A stretch of 64,000 nucleotides of DNA from Nitzschia sp. pyKryTriq1 (taxonomy: Eukaryota > Bacillariophyta > Bacillariophyceae > Bacillariales > Bacillariaceae), in contig OY101130.1 of assembly GCA_956465555.1 (NCBI GenBank), positions 992,001 through 1,056,000 on the forward strand, given 5' to 3'. How positions within the stretch are numbered: the first letter of the stretch is position 1; each line of letters opens with the position of its first letter. Both the position numbers and the translations under genes were made by a program. The notes beneath the pieces are model-generated. The model did not search any database, was not told the DNA's origin, and saw nothing but the letters and a program-made list of their open reading frames with translations. This document shows, piece after piece, positions 21,197 through 31,744 of this stretch.

Positions 21197-21488
21197 GTGT
21201 TATTTTATGATTATTGTTTTTTTTTTTTTTTAGTTGTTGTTATTTTTACGGCGCAACGGCACACTTCAATGGGGGCTTATCTTTTGGACCCGAATTGGGT
21301 TGTTTAATGGTGGATTGTTGAGTGGCTCTACGGCGCACAGATAGGGCTTATCTAAGCTCTTGTTGTTCTTTTGTCTTCTTGTTATTATTGCCCTTGTCAG
21401 GGGCTTTTTGCTGTTCGGATTAGTCAATTGCGCGAACCTTCGCGTTGGGTTTGTTCGTACGTTGATTTTTTGTGCTATGAATTCATAA

Positions 21489-21689
21489 TGCACTATGCAT
21501 GCAGTCAGGAGTCACGTCTGGCCTTCAGCCGGGATGTGCTCTGAAAAAGGGGGGTTGAGGTTCGGTCTCGAACCCACGGCCTCACACTCTGTGCGTTAGC
21601 CTTTAGCCATTGTAGCATTTGGAGCTCTCTTATTCAGAGGAGTGGGGAATGTCTTAAAGACTGTCTTGTGCCGTGTCCTGTGTATTGCA
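21489..21689. repeat. Terminal direct repeat, right copy, with the same tRNA-like boxes
   Basis: This copy appears identical over 201 bp to 20253-20453. Box A falls at 21600-21609 and box B at 21564-21574 on the minus strand. Confidence 0.8.
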
Positions 21690-22372
21690 GTGTGCCCTTG
21701 GATCCCCACGGCCATCGGGTGGTCGTACCTATTAACCACCACTTTCTTTACCTCATCCACTGTCCCGATAACCCCTTGTTCGAGTCTTCACTTAATTACG
21801 ATCCCATTAAATAAAACACGAACAGGACATTATTTTGTTGCCAAGGTCTTCTGATGTTCATTAAATTGTGCTTCCGACTTTAAGTTCGGTTATGTTGTTT
21901 TGTTGTAAATAGAAACCTTTCGTTAAATAACGAAACACGATAAGAACGACGTCCGATTATTAATGGGTTAATTCTATTCTCCGAACCTGTTAATTGCCAT
22001 CTGGAGACCTTCGGACTTTTAGGCTTCTTGTTTCTTCCCGCCAGAGCACAGCCGGAAAAATAATCTGTTCCCCAACTTCTCGTCGATCGCAACACGCAGG
22101 CGGAGGCCGGCTGCGGAGGGGCACACGCAGCAAAAGAACTCGTGGAATAAAGACGCGTGGCATCCATGATACCGGTATGGGCGTGTTTATTGTTTTTTAT
22201 GAAGCAATGTGAAGCGCTTCACAAGAAAAAAACATACCACGGAACTGGTAGGTAAAAAGCAAACAATAAACAATAGCCAGAAGGTGAAGTGAAGAAACCT
22301 TTCCTGTTGCTCAAAGAGTCACATGCTACTGCCGAGTAGAAAATTTTACACCATCATTGAAGGAGACAAATA
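21690..22372. other. Right flank of the insertion: repeats R1/R2, then hairpin-rich spacer
   Basis: 21690-21717 completes repeat R1 and 21714-21774 is the second copy of R2. Further on, TGTTTATTGTTT (22184-22195) and AAACAATAAACA (22261-22272) form a perfect 12-bp inverted repeat whose loop contains the 14-bp palindrome GTGAAGCGCTTCAC (22209-22222). The spacer also serves as upstream region for the gene at 22373. Confidence 0.6.
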
Positions 22373-23548
22373 ATGCACTCTTTAGAGAAAGAAGAAGAAG
22401 AAGAACAACAACAACAACAGCCACATAATACCACGATGAATCATCATCATCCAGCAATACCGTTAACCCCCAGGAGACCCATCAGTCCGAAAAGAAACGA
22501 TGAGCAGAGTAGGAAGATCTCGGAGTATGTAGCTGGCAACCGCCGGCCCATGGACGCCTTGTCCAGCTGTCCGGCGGCCACATCGTCAGGAATTCACAGA
22601 CCGCTGCACCAGTCTTCTCCTACTCTCGGTGATACGCCAGCGCCTCCAGCTTACGTTGCGATGAGTCGAAGCAATCCTACCATGAGTATAAGTGCATTCA
22701 AAGGCGGACGACGCTCCTCTATGAAAAATGGAGCCAACGCCTCCTTTAGCAACATGTGGAAACAGCAGGAGCAGCAGCAGCATCCGCTACAGAAATCAGT
22801 GACTGCCAAGACGGGAAGTCGCACCAGTCTAGTGGGTCTGGACAAGATCATGCAGCGCAGTAGTTCCAAGACGGTGAAACAGACCTTGTGCAACTTGGAG
22901 GAACTTGCCTGCTGTACTGCTTCTTCTACGAGTATTGACGGCTCGGCTGCTATCTCTATCGCTGCTCCCTGGAAGGAAGTGAAAATGCTTTTGGAATTAT
23001 CCACAGATGTTTATTATCGTGTGGTGATGAAAAAGTGCGGAGGTTTGGAGATTTTGAAAAAGTTAATCCTGACCTTTCCGGAACTCAAAGATCCCTGCCA
23101 GGAACTCATATCCGCATTGACGACTCCTGCTCACGATGATCATCATGATGGGGACGAGGTCGTCGGGCCTACCCTCGCGGTGTCTCCTCGCTCGACGCGT
23201 GTCTTGTTGGAACCAAGAAGACAACCACCACGAAGAAAAGAAGAAGGCGACGAAGAAAAACCTTCTTTTTCCAACACATCAGTATTGGACTGCCCCTCGG
23301 CTACTGTTATCGACAAGGTTCTCAGAATGAGGTCCGTTTCTTCTGATAGTCCAACAGCTACTACTACAACTACTACTTCAACAACAGTTTCTTCGCGAAC
23401 GGATGCTTCTTCCTCGTTGCACAAACCGCAAGAGTCAACTTCATCCGAAGACATTGTTCAAATAATCAATGAAGGATGCCAAGAATACTTGATGCACAGA
23501 GCGGGCGGCGGACAACATGACCATCAACCGCATCAATCAGCAATTTAA
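22373..23548 (+). CDS. Armadillo/HEAT-like protein with low-complexity flanks (copy 1)
   Basis: This single exon of 391 residues opens with a Glu/Gln/His-rich stretch and a Ser/Pro-rich disordered region. A helical core (about 160-250) begins at DKIMQRSSSKTVKQ and contains TDVYYRVVMKKCGGLEILKK followed by a second helix pair (LTFPELKDPCQELISAL). This core aligns with the gene at 58522-59922 (SVDAYYRVVISKYQGIATAV). The G-x(n)-L pattern is that of armadillo-like repeats, which usually bind peptides. Here the array stops after about one repeat and is replaced by a Ser/Thr-rich tail, so this copy is shorter in its core than its paralogue. Its function is unknown. Confidence 0.68.
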   Translation: MHSLEKEEEEEQQQQQPHNTTMNHHHPAIPLTPRRPISPKRNDEQSRKISEYVAGNRRPMDALSSCPAATSSGIHRPLHQSSPTLGDTPAPPAYVAMSRSNPTMSISAFKGGRRSSMKNGANASFSNMWKQQEQQQHPLQKSVTAKTGSRTSLVGLDKIMQRSSSKTVKQTLCNLEELACCTASSTSIDGSAAISIAAPWKEVKMLLELSTDVYYRVVMKKCGGLEILKKLILTFPELKDPCQELISALTTPAHDDHHDGDEVVGPTLAVSPRSTRVLLEPRRQPPRRKEEGDEEKPSFSNTSVLDCPSATVIDKVLRMRSVSSDSPTATTTTTTSTTVSSRTDASSSLHKPQESTSSEDIVQIINEGCQEYLMHRAGGGQHDHQPHQSAI

Positions 23549-25232
23549 ACAGTTTTCACCATCTATCTACATACAGTCGATACAATGGCTGCTATTGCCT
23601 ACTTTTACAATGCTAGTTCAATTTTATTTTTGACAACAAAACCTGCCCATCTTCTACGTCTACTACTACCACGTTCGTACTTTTCCACAAGTGGAGAACG
23701 CTGAAGTGCGAAAAACTTAGCTGTAGAAAGCCAGTAGGAATCCTACGTAGAAATCTTACTACCATGACCACTCTAGAGACGACTGTTCCAGCGTACCCGA
23801 ATGCGGAGTATAGTACCGGCGGAAAGGTGTACTCGTACGATCTCAAGATAGCAGCGACAAACTGTTGTTCGGTGAGTGGAAGACTGCATTTCCCGACAGC
23901 GGACAGACTACAAGAGTCGTCACGTGGCTCGCAAGCTCGCCACCTACTGTACCCGTACCCAGTAAAGTACCGGTACTACGTTGCTTGTTGGTCTCCTTCT
24001 TATTGAACTACAGCAACTCTACTGGTAGCTAGTCGACCTACTCTGTTTAGCACCTCTCAGATGGAAATGACCTCCGCGGACCTTCTTTCCTTCCTTTCCC
24101 ATGCTGGCATATATTTTTGCCATCGGTGATGCTGGGCCTTGTGGCGCCGCCATGAGTGATCCAACTCGGATAGTCGTCTCTGAGCAGGGCCGATGGCACA
24201 CAATCTTTGGACCATCGAGATTGAGATATCACAGTAGTTGAAAAGCTTGCTCTACGAGTAAGCCAATAGAATTTTAAGAGACACAAACTTGCATCCAACA
24301 CCTTCATTCGAAAATGGCCCGGAGGGATCCGGTTGCTGCCCGCTTGCTGTTCCGCTCTACACGCATTGGATGGGCAAGGATGCCAACGGCAGTTGCTACT
24401 CCCTCCGAGTAGCCATTCTTCACGGAAGATGATGATTCCAATGACAAACCCACCATACAGTGCAGTACAGCACTGTACTGTAGAGTAGTGGTTCAGTACT
24501 GTACTGTTCCTACTGGTAGACTGTCCAGTGTACCCGTACCATATAAAGTACGTACAGTACCTACTGCACCTTGTGGCGCACGCGCTAACGTGTTTCGTGA
24601 TGACGTGTGGAGTCTGTCCGTCGGCAGTAAGAGTTACATTCTCAGTAAGAGTTACACGGTAGCTCCAGATACCACCTGTAACTCTCAGCGAGAACTGGCT
24701 GTACACAATAAAAAATTTTAAGGCCACCCACCCACCACCCAGGCGATCTCTCAGGTCGCTTGGGTCAACCGCGCCCCGGTCATCACATGGGGCCACGGTC
24801 ACGCCCAATCAAATACTAACACTGTACCGGTACATTCTTTGCACACTACCACTAACCTACCATGGATAAGGGCAGGCGTAACCTCGCGTCGCTGACTGCT
24901 TGGATGTCTGTTCCGACGAGGGGTCAAAATTGCGCGTGATGATGTGCTCTGCAGACGGAAGCAAAGAGCTCCATTTTACTTGGTAGTTGGTTCCGCAAGA
25001 ACTACTACTAGTAGTCTAACAAGAGACCTATAGTAGAAAACAAAAACGACATGACATTCTACGCATCATCACCTTGATACACTCTACTATCGTAGTAAGC
25101 TAGTACATGCTAACTAACAAGAGCACCGTGGTGCTGGTACTAGAAGAAAATGCAGCGTACTCTTCTTGCTCCTCTAGCTCCTACTAGTAACGTCCAGATT
25201 TGTCAAAAGACACGGTAGTACTAACACATTCA
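23549..25232. other. Long intergenic spacer
   Basis: No supported gene lies here. A 253-codon open frame on the minus strand (24047-24808) has no domain-like pattern, and CAGTACAGCACTGTACTGTA palindromes near 24460-24500 lie inside it. TACCGGTAC motifs are frequent. Confidence 0.45.
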
Positions 25233-26619
25233 TCAAGGCTCCCGCGCGGTATTCTTGGCCTTGGGAGTCGCAGCGGTGGACTCATCGGTCCAGTTTTGAC
25301 TGTGAGTCTCGGCGCCAGCATGACCAATATCAAGGTCTTGCTCGTCGTTGTCGTCATCGTCATCATCCTCCATGGGTTGAGCCACAGCAAATTCTCGGAT
25401 CGTTTCCGCCCTTTGTCCTACCGCACGGTGAATGATAGGATCATTGGTTCCCAACAATTCTTCCGCCGACATTTTGTGGTCCTTGGTGTTGTTGCTCTCG
25501 TCGTCCTTGCTGTCGTTTACGACAGCAGCAGGGGCTGCCGCCGCCAACTCCAAATCCAAATCGTGATCATCTTCTTGACGGCCGTGGTGGTGATGATAAT
25601 GATGGTTATTGATCGTCACTCGACGACGATGATGATGACGATGATCCTCATTCTTCTTGTTGGTAGTTTCAACGAATCGATAGCCGCATACAGTCAGCAG
25701 CCAGCACAAGAGATAAAACCATGCCGCACCCGCACTCGCATGAGCACCTTGGAGCCAGGGACATTCCCAAAAGTCATATCCTCCACAGAGCGCCGTCGCG
25801 GCAAGACAGGAAGCCGCCTGCAATCCACTGGCCAACAACCAACCACACGCTGCGCAGCACGATGCCCGACCGTTGGTTGCCTTGCAACAACAACAAAAGT
25901 AACGCGAAAAGCAAGAACAAAAGCCAAAGCTGCAGCATGCTGGAGGGATGGTCGCCAAAGTGGAAAGGACGGCCAAGACGGTAGCAATCACCCAACAGAG
26001 CTGGGCAGTAAACATCCATGGATCCGTTTTGCGCGAAATGAGAAGCAGCCAATCATTGTTCTTGTTATTGTTGTCGTCGGCATACAATTGACAAGAAAAG
26101 GTGGTTTGGATGCGGTTGTTAAAATTCTCATCCTTATTGGTTTCGTCTTCTTCGCCACCAGCACCCAAAAAGAAGTATCGAAAGAGGCCCACGCTTTCAG
26201 CTTGATTAGCCGTGCTATCAATGGCAAAGACGCCCCAGGCATTCGATTCATCCAGCGGCGTCCACGCAAACCATTCGCAAGAAAGAGTCGAGTAAACTCC
26301 GCAGGCGATTCCGAACAGAGCCAATACCACGATACAGCAACTGTTTCAACAAAATGACACATATAACAGAAATTAGAAAAATCGCAAGGGTGCCTCTCTT
26401 GCTGCGTATAGAATACAGAAAGGAAAACATTGCGTACCTGACACAACGATTTCGAGAAGTTGACGCTGCGGCCGCCGAGGCCATCCGTTCTCCCTCCGTC
26501 CCAGTGGTAGTTGAGGTGTCCGAGCTGATACCCGATGCTTTGGAAGCTTTCGATGAGCAGGAAGAGGAAGAATCATCTTGATCGCGTGCTGCTGGTGGCT
26601 CACGAGTTCTTGTCGACAT
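25233..26619 (-). CDS. Four-helix membrane protein, tetraspan family member C (two exons)
   Basis: I read complement(25233-26340, 26438-26619), 429 residues. The single intron (97 bp, phase 2) matches intron 1 of members A and B; intron 2 is absent, the frame running straight through YDFWECPW. The N-terminal 60 residues are Ser/Thr-rich. TM1 (about 64-81) is followed by C82 in SCEWFAW, then VGLFRY, CQLYADD and AQLCWVIATVLAVLS before a very Cys-rich TM2/TM3 region. TM4 follows ASAGAAW. The tail contains a long His/Arg stretch and acidic runs. The cysteines in and next to the helices could be palmitoylated, but that is inference. Function unknown. Confidence 0.72.
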
Positions 26620-28620
26620 GGTAGTTATGGTGGTGGTGGTAGTAGTTACCGCGAAAAAGTATCCGCGGCGCAAGGATAATAGCAACCAAAAATGAAAATT
26701 GTGCGATGTTGTCTTCACGGTCGGTGGTGGGATCTAGCTAGAATAGACCGAAGAAGGAAGGAAGATTGGATGATACGTTTTCTCCAAACCAAAACGACGC
26801 CATCATGGTGCGGTTTCCGTTTCGTTGGATCTTTTTCTTTTGCCACGCTGTGTTTTCACGTTTCCCATGCTGAGAATACGGTCCAGCAGCGTCAACGTGT
26901 GCGTGCGTGAGGCAAACAAGTAAAACTATATTTTTCAAACGAGGGGTAATCGAAAACCGATCGTCATCGTGATGATGATGATGGTTAGCATCATTCCTCC
27001 GATGACGACAATTCTTCGTTTTCTTTTTCGAGAAGCGAGCGAAAACAGGAGATGACGACGATGGATGATGGATGACGCTTTGGGCGTTTTCGCAACCAGG
27101 CGATGACCTTGCGATGACCGACCCGCGCTCCCGATGACGAATGACGACTCCGACGACTCAACTCCGACGATGATACCCGGTACGCAGTATAGGAATTCGG
27201 CGAATTCCGTGACGTTGCGTCGTGTCTAAATTGCTGCATACGTCATGATTGGCGTCAAGTTTCGTTCAAAATCGTCCAATCAAAGTTGAAGTTTTTGATC
27301 GGCGTCTGCAACATCGAGAGGCAGAACTCTGCGCACCAACCCACGCTACCGGTACGGTACCATACCGGTACTGGTACTTGGTACCGCGTCTACCGTTAGT
27401 ACGAGCATACCGGTACCAGGTACTGGTTCATACCGAGACCGCAGGTTTGGGAATACGAGTCGTCGAGGAAGGTACTGTAGCTCTTCGGTTTCTCTACTCT
27501 ACTAGCTAGTAGTAGAGAGCGAGTAGTAGTCTATCTGCTACTACTACGAGAGCAGAGTAGAGAATAGCTAGTAATGACCAATGCTTTGTGGAATTACCGG
27601 AACGATGGATCTCATCTTCTTGCAATACTTTAGACTACTACTAGTAGAGAAATAATTTGCAATAATGCCTGATGGCATTTTTTATTTGAGAATCCTTTTC
27701 GTGACACCTCATTGACACCCGACATATGCGCGGTGATGGGTGAACCTAACTAATCCATTTTATGCATTCTGAATGCTCTAAAGAATGCAATCTCATCTTT
27801 ACGCATGTCATTGCTGTTTGTGATGGCCGCTCTCTCCTACCGGTAGCTAGTACTACTAGAGGATCTTTCATGATCGATGACCGTCGACCGACGACACCAA
27901 AGATACCTGCTCCAAGAAAGTACGTACTACGGAGACAACAGTGGGAACCCTCCGCCAGCTGGGGGTGTCCCCTCGCCTCCCACTACCCGTACATAGATAC
28001 TCTACAACTATTTGGTTTGGATGGTGGTAGTGGCGTTGGTTCTATCGGATTAAGTAGTCGTAGTAGTAAAATAGGTCAATCTATTCTTTCCCTGGCAAAG
28101 AAAATTGCCACGCCGACCATTTCGGGTAAGATATTGAGAATAGAAGAGAGAACTCTTCCGATAGAAAGGATGCTGCTGATGCTGCTTGTTAACCAAGATG
28201 ACGCGAAACCTTGTGGCCTGAGGCAGCAGCTAGCAGGGCAGAGCGTAGGGGAGTATGTACGTGCATATAACTGGTGGGTTGACACATGACATCATGTCAA
28301 GCTCGGGACACACCAATAGCACAGTACTGTGGTCGGTTGGTTGGGATGAAAGGAGGGAGACATCATCGAGATCACACTGATCTCAAATAATGAATGCATC
28401 CAGGAGGCGCCGTGCTCAGTTGTGAGTGTGTGTGTGTGTGCTTATCACAGGGGTGGACAACAGTCAGTGAGCAACGGCGGCGTACATACAATCGTAGTAT
28501 GGGGGTGGTGGGGTATGTTCTTGTGGCTACATTTCGTGAGACAATTGATTCTTTCCAGGCGTCAGAATCATACAGTGATGTTGTGGTCTAATTCACCCAA
28601 TTGACTTTTTCTTCGAGCCT
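26620..28620. other. Long intergenic spacer rich in palindromes
   Basis: 27339-27440 is dense in TACCGGTAC-type sites. 27488-27570 can fold into a long imperfect hairpin: TTCTCTACTCTACTAGCTAG on one side and AGAGTAGAGAATAGCTAG on the other, with CTACTAGCTAGTAG at 27499-27512. A 175-codon open frame at 27762-28289 has no recognisable domain and was not called. Confidence 0.45.
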
Positions 28621-29815
28621 CTAGGACAAGGTGAAGCCATGACGGAACTTCTTGGCGGGTGGCTCAGATGGCGATTGTTCGGAATGAAGAGGAGGGATCT
28701 CATCCATCATCTGGGGGGCCGCCATGGAGGTCGATTCCGGAGTCACTGGATGAAAGGGCGGAGAAGTCTTAACGACAGCGGCCGCCGCAGTGACAGCAAC
28801 TTCACTTCCCTTGAAGTGAGTCTGCACCACGCGCGAGAGAACTTCCTTCATGCGAGTGTTGTTCGACTCGAGATCATCAATCGTTTTCTCAATAGTGGCG
28901 ATGAAATTCTTCTTCCTATCTCGGGTCATTTTGGCGTGCATTCGATTGCGTTCGCGTCTATAGTAGTAGTAGGGGAGGGGTGGGTGAGCTATGTGTGTTC
29001 TTCAAACTTTGCTTCGTCGTTCTTCTTCCAGTAGAAAACACGTACCTGAGACTTCCGAGCTGCTTCTGCGTCAGCTGGTTCTGGACTCCATTCTCGTCGC
29101 TGTACACTCCTGTCTTCCAGTTGATGTGGCTGCGGCCTCCACCAATCAAGGTGGTTCGGCCATTGATCTTTAGTTTTAATGGCTGGTTGGAGGCGGACTT
29201 GTCGAGCATTTCGGGCCCAAGGAATCGCTTGCGCTTGCCGCCTACGAGCTGAGCAATTTCAGCGGCTTCCTTGCAGGAAGGGTCAGAAGCAACATTGACT
29301 AGAGACTTGGTGACGTTGTCTTCCCTCTTCTTGTTCTTGGCGCTGTGAGAGAGACCGACCAGAATGCTTGCAAGGCTGCATTCTTCGAGACTTTGCTTGA
29401 GCACCTCGGCTTCTGCCTGGAGACCCTTGACCTTGGACTGCAGCGCTTCCAGCTGGGCCTTCTTTCGAAGGCGCGTGCGGCGAGCGTGTTCTCGATTTCG
29501 CTCGCGGCTTCGAGCAATGCGACGTTCGGCACCTTCTTCCGAGTCTTCGTCGTCGTGCTCATCTTCGTCATCCTCGTCGTCGTCATGCAGCGAGGAAGAG
29601 GGAGAATCCCGTCCATAATCTCGCATTTGGATGTTCGATGGAGGGCCAAAAGAAGGAGAGTGAGAATTGTGAGCAGGACTCAATGCTTCAGCACTGAAAG
29701 TGAAGCCACCGCCAGTGCGCGCTAGTTCGGCTGCAGCAGCAACGGCCGCTGCCAAGTGTTGGTTAGTATAATGCGACATCGCTGTTGTCATTGTCGACGA
29801 TGATAACAGTGGCAT
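28621..29815 (-). CDS. Transcription factor with two bZIP domains (two exons)
   Basis: I read complement(28621-28957, 29046-29815), 368 residues, with one 88-bp phase-2 intron (donor CTCAG|GTACGT). The first ATG in frame is 29815. The first bZIP at about 101-150 has a canonical basic region (NREHARRTR, N107-x7-R) and a leucine-rich helix. The second, encoded across the intron at about 257-300, has NRMHAKMTR (N261-x7-R) and its own zipper. The stretch between them (IGGGRSHINWKTGVYSDENG) is basic and conserved-looking. An acidic run (78-95) precedes the first domain and a Pro/Ser-rich tail ends the protein. It should act in the nucleus as a dimer on ACGT-type sites; two zippers would allow intramolecular or higher-order pairing, which is inference. 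Confidence 0.85.
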
Positions 29816-31285
29816 TGGTGTTGTCACTCTAGTAGTAGTAGGTTCCTTCCTAACGAATTTTATGGAAGCTTGGGCGAGGGCGAACTAATACCAGTTCGGG
29901 CATTGGCACGTCGTCTGACGTACAAAACGTATGTTTGCGGGTAGTGTTCGCAAGTTGACTTGGGAGGAGCACGATTGCTTCGGATCGCAGATACATACAT
30001 AGAACACAACGTCACCGCATTTTCGCGCGCCGCAGCCGGCGGTCTGTCGGCTCCATCTCGAACCTTCCATGCAATTCATCGCAGCTGCCCGCGTGCGCAT
30101 TTGCTTCAACGCGACAGCTTGTGCATCGTCACCCGCCTCGTCATTCAGAACTAGGAATTCGAAATATAGGACAAAAAGCAACCAATAAAATGACTTCAAT
30201 CCCACTAACACGTCGCTTCCTACAGCAATGACCCGTCTAGAATCACCGCATCGTCATCCAATGCGTTTATTTAACGGCTTGAAGTTTCTGAGCACTGTCG
30301 AAAGGCCCAATCAAGGATGACTTTGATACGTAAGAGTCGTTATGAAACTGACGTCATCCCAGTTCGAAGAGTCCTTCTGGCGCGCGCTTTCTCGGATTGG
30401 ATCCCCAAACTCCAGCTGTTTCAATACAGGGCCCTCAATTCCGACAGCTGGAAAGAACACAAAAACAGCTTGTCCTTTTTTAAACGAGTGCGTATTTGGC
30501 TCCTTCTTTCCAACACTTTTGGGTTGTTGTTGCGAACAAGTAATAATGTTTCATCTTCCAAAGTTCGTATGCATACTCCTTGCCATGGTTCTCCCATGCA
30601 TGCGGGCAGCTGCTTCTGCTTTGTTTACATTTTTTTGTGTGTCCTGGATGTGAAAGTTGTGACGGTGGTTTAGAATAGTGCCCCCCTCGTCTTTTCGTCA
30701 CAATCTCCCTCGTCCACACGTATCCACGTTCGCCGATACGGATTAGAGACCACCTACCCCGATCGAGCTAGCAAGCACCTCACCACCTGCTGAGCGGACA
30801 AAAAAGTGAAGCGCCTCGCTATGGTGCAGTAGCTCCGGCACCAAAACATGCAGCAGATGGCAGGGGCGATGAGAGGACATCTGTTGCCGAAGAGGAAGAA
30901 TGGTTCGATGCACTTTCCAAGTTCAACTTTTTATGGATACGATATATATTATAATAAGCACGTTCATTAGTCTACTGTTTCGTCTGACGACGACGACTCT
31001 TCAAAAATGAAGAAGAAATGGATGGCTAGCTCTTCTTGCAGTGTATCCATCATCATCATCTTGGGTTGCCATCAAGTACCGGTACCGGTATGTATGTGCA
31101 AACCACCACGGCATCATGCATTTGCGGAATGTCTCCCTGTACTGTCCCCGACGCCACATATACTGTAGCTAACATCAGGTCAACTTTCGACAAAAGGGTC
31201 TGCGTTTTTGAAATCGCTAGCCTAGTAGTACGGTAGTGAACGCGCGCCGGAGCAAGGGCCCAATCACAATATTGACTACTTGCTT
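29816..31285. other. Intergenic spacer
   Basis: No supported gene lies in these 1.47 kb. TACCGGTACCGGTA lies near 31078. The frame at 31056-31397 on the minus strand overlaps the Tic22-like gene in another frame and was not called. Confidence 0.4.
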
Positions 31286-31744
31286 TCAAAGCAGCTGCAT
31301 GGCTTTCCCCAACGGAAAGGGAACAATATCCAAACCTTCCATCGTCGTGTTGTTCTTGGCGCCTTCCAACTCTCGGAGGGCGTCCCCGACATCGCAATAA
31401 AAGAATGGGACAGTGTACGGCTGGTCCGCGTTGATGGTCACTTGATAGGCCAGCGGATTTCCTTCCGGCGTGGCCACGGTGAAAATAGGAACCCGATCTA
31501 AATCACTCTGAATGGCCTCCCAGCCTTCCATTTCAAACAGGTCTTGCTGTTGGGGAGCATTAGAATTATCCTCGCCAGCAGGAGCAGCCGCCGATAAACG
31601 TAATAAGGACGGAAATGGAGGAGGAGATCGTTGTGATGTCGTCGTTGTCGTGGGCGGCCGATCGATGGAAAATGCGTTGGTGTAGCACGCTGCCAGTAGT
31701 AGGACGAGAAGACCCGTACAGCAACAAGAAAGACGACCCTTCAT
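31286..31744 (-). CDS. Tic22-like plastid import protein, single repeat, plastid-targeted
   Basis: This single exon gives 152 residues from ATG 31744. The N-terminus is a signal peptide (LLVLLLAACYTNAF); NAF followed by a Thr/Ser/Pro-rich stretch resembles the bipartite leader used by diatom plastid proteins, where Phe follows the cleavage site. The mature part has the Tic22 pattern: DRVPIFTVATPEGNPL, then a strand ending in VPFFYCDVGDALRELEGAK, then LDIVPFPLGKAMQLL. Tic22 acts in the space between the inner plastid membranes during protein import. The usual family member has two such units; this one ends right after the first, so it may be truncated or may have a further exon I failed to find. 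Confidence 0.58.
   Translation of the reverse strand: MKGRLSCCCTGLLVLLLAACYTNAFSIDRPPTTTTTSQRSPPPFPSLLRLSAAAPAGEDNSNAPQQQDLFEMEGWEAIQSDLDRVPIFTVATPEGNPLAYQVTINADQPYTVPFFYCDVGDALRELEGAKNNTTMEGLDIVPFPLGKAMQLL

Larger units (their letters stand above)
20253..21689 (-). mobile_element. Small LTR-like (TRIM-type) element, whole and very young, non-coding
   Basis: The 1,437-bp insertion is bounded by two 201-bp direct repeats (20253-20453 and 21489-21689) that begin TG and end CA and appear identical base for base. It is flanked by GTGT on both sides (AGTGT if the ends are shifted by one base), consistent with a target duplication, and the unoccupied site exists at 19192-19262. The 1,035-bp interior holds no credible gene. 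Read on the minus strand, a purine tract (GGGGGAGAG) adjoins the repeat at 20253-20453, fitting a polypurine tract and hence minus orientation. No convincing primer-binding site was found. It looks whole and recent; mobilisation would need enzymes supplied by another element. Confidence 0.7.

Noticed and set aside
24047-24808. 253-codon open frame on the minus strand
   Set aside because: It has no domain, odd composition and runs through palindromic repeats; similar-length frames occur antisense to real genes in this window.
27762-28289. 175-codon open frame on the plus strand
   Set aside because: There is no recognisable motif and no supporting context; composition follows local repeats.
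30317-30673. 118-codon open frame on the plus strand
   Set aside because: The sequence is not protein-like, has no start context, and sits in a long spacer with no other support.
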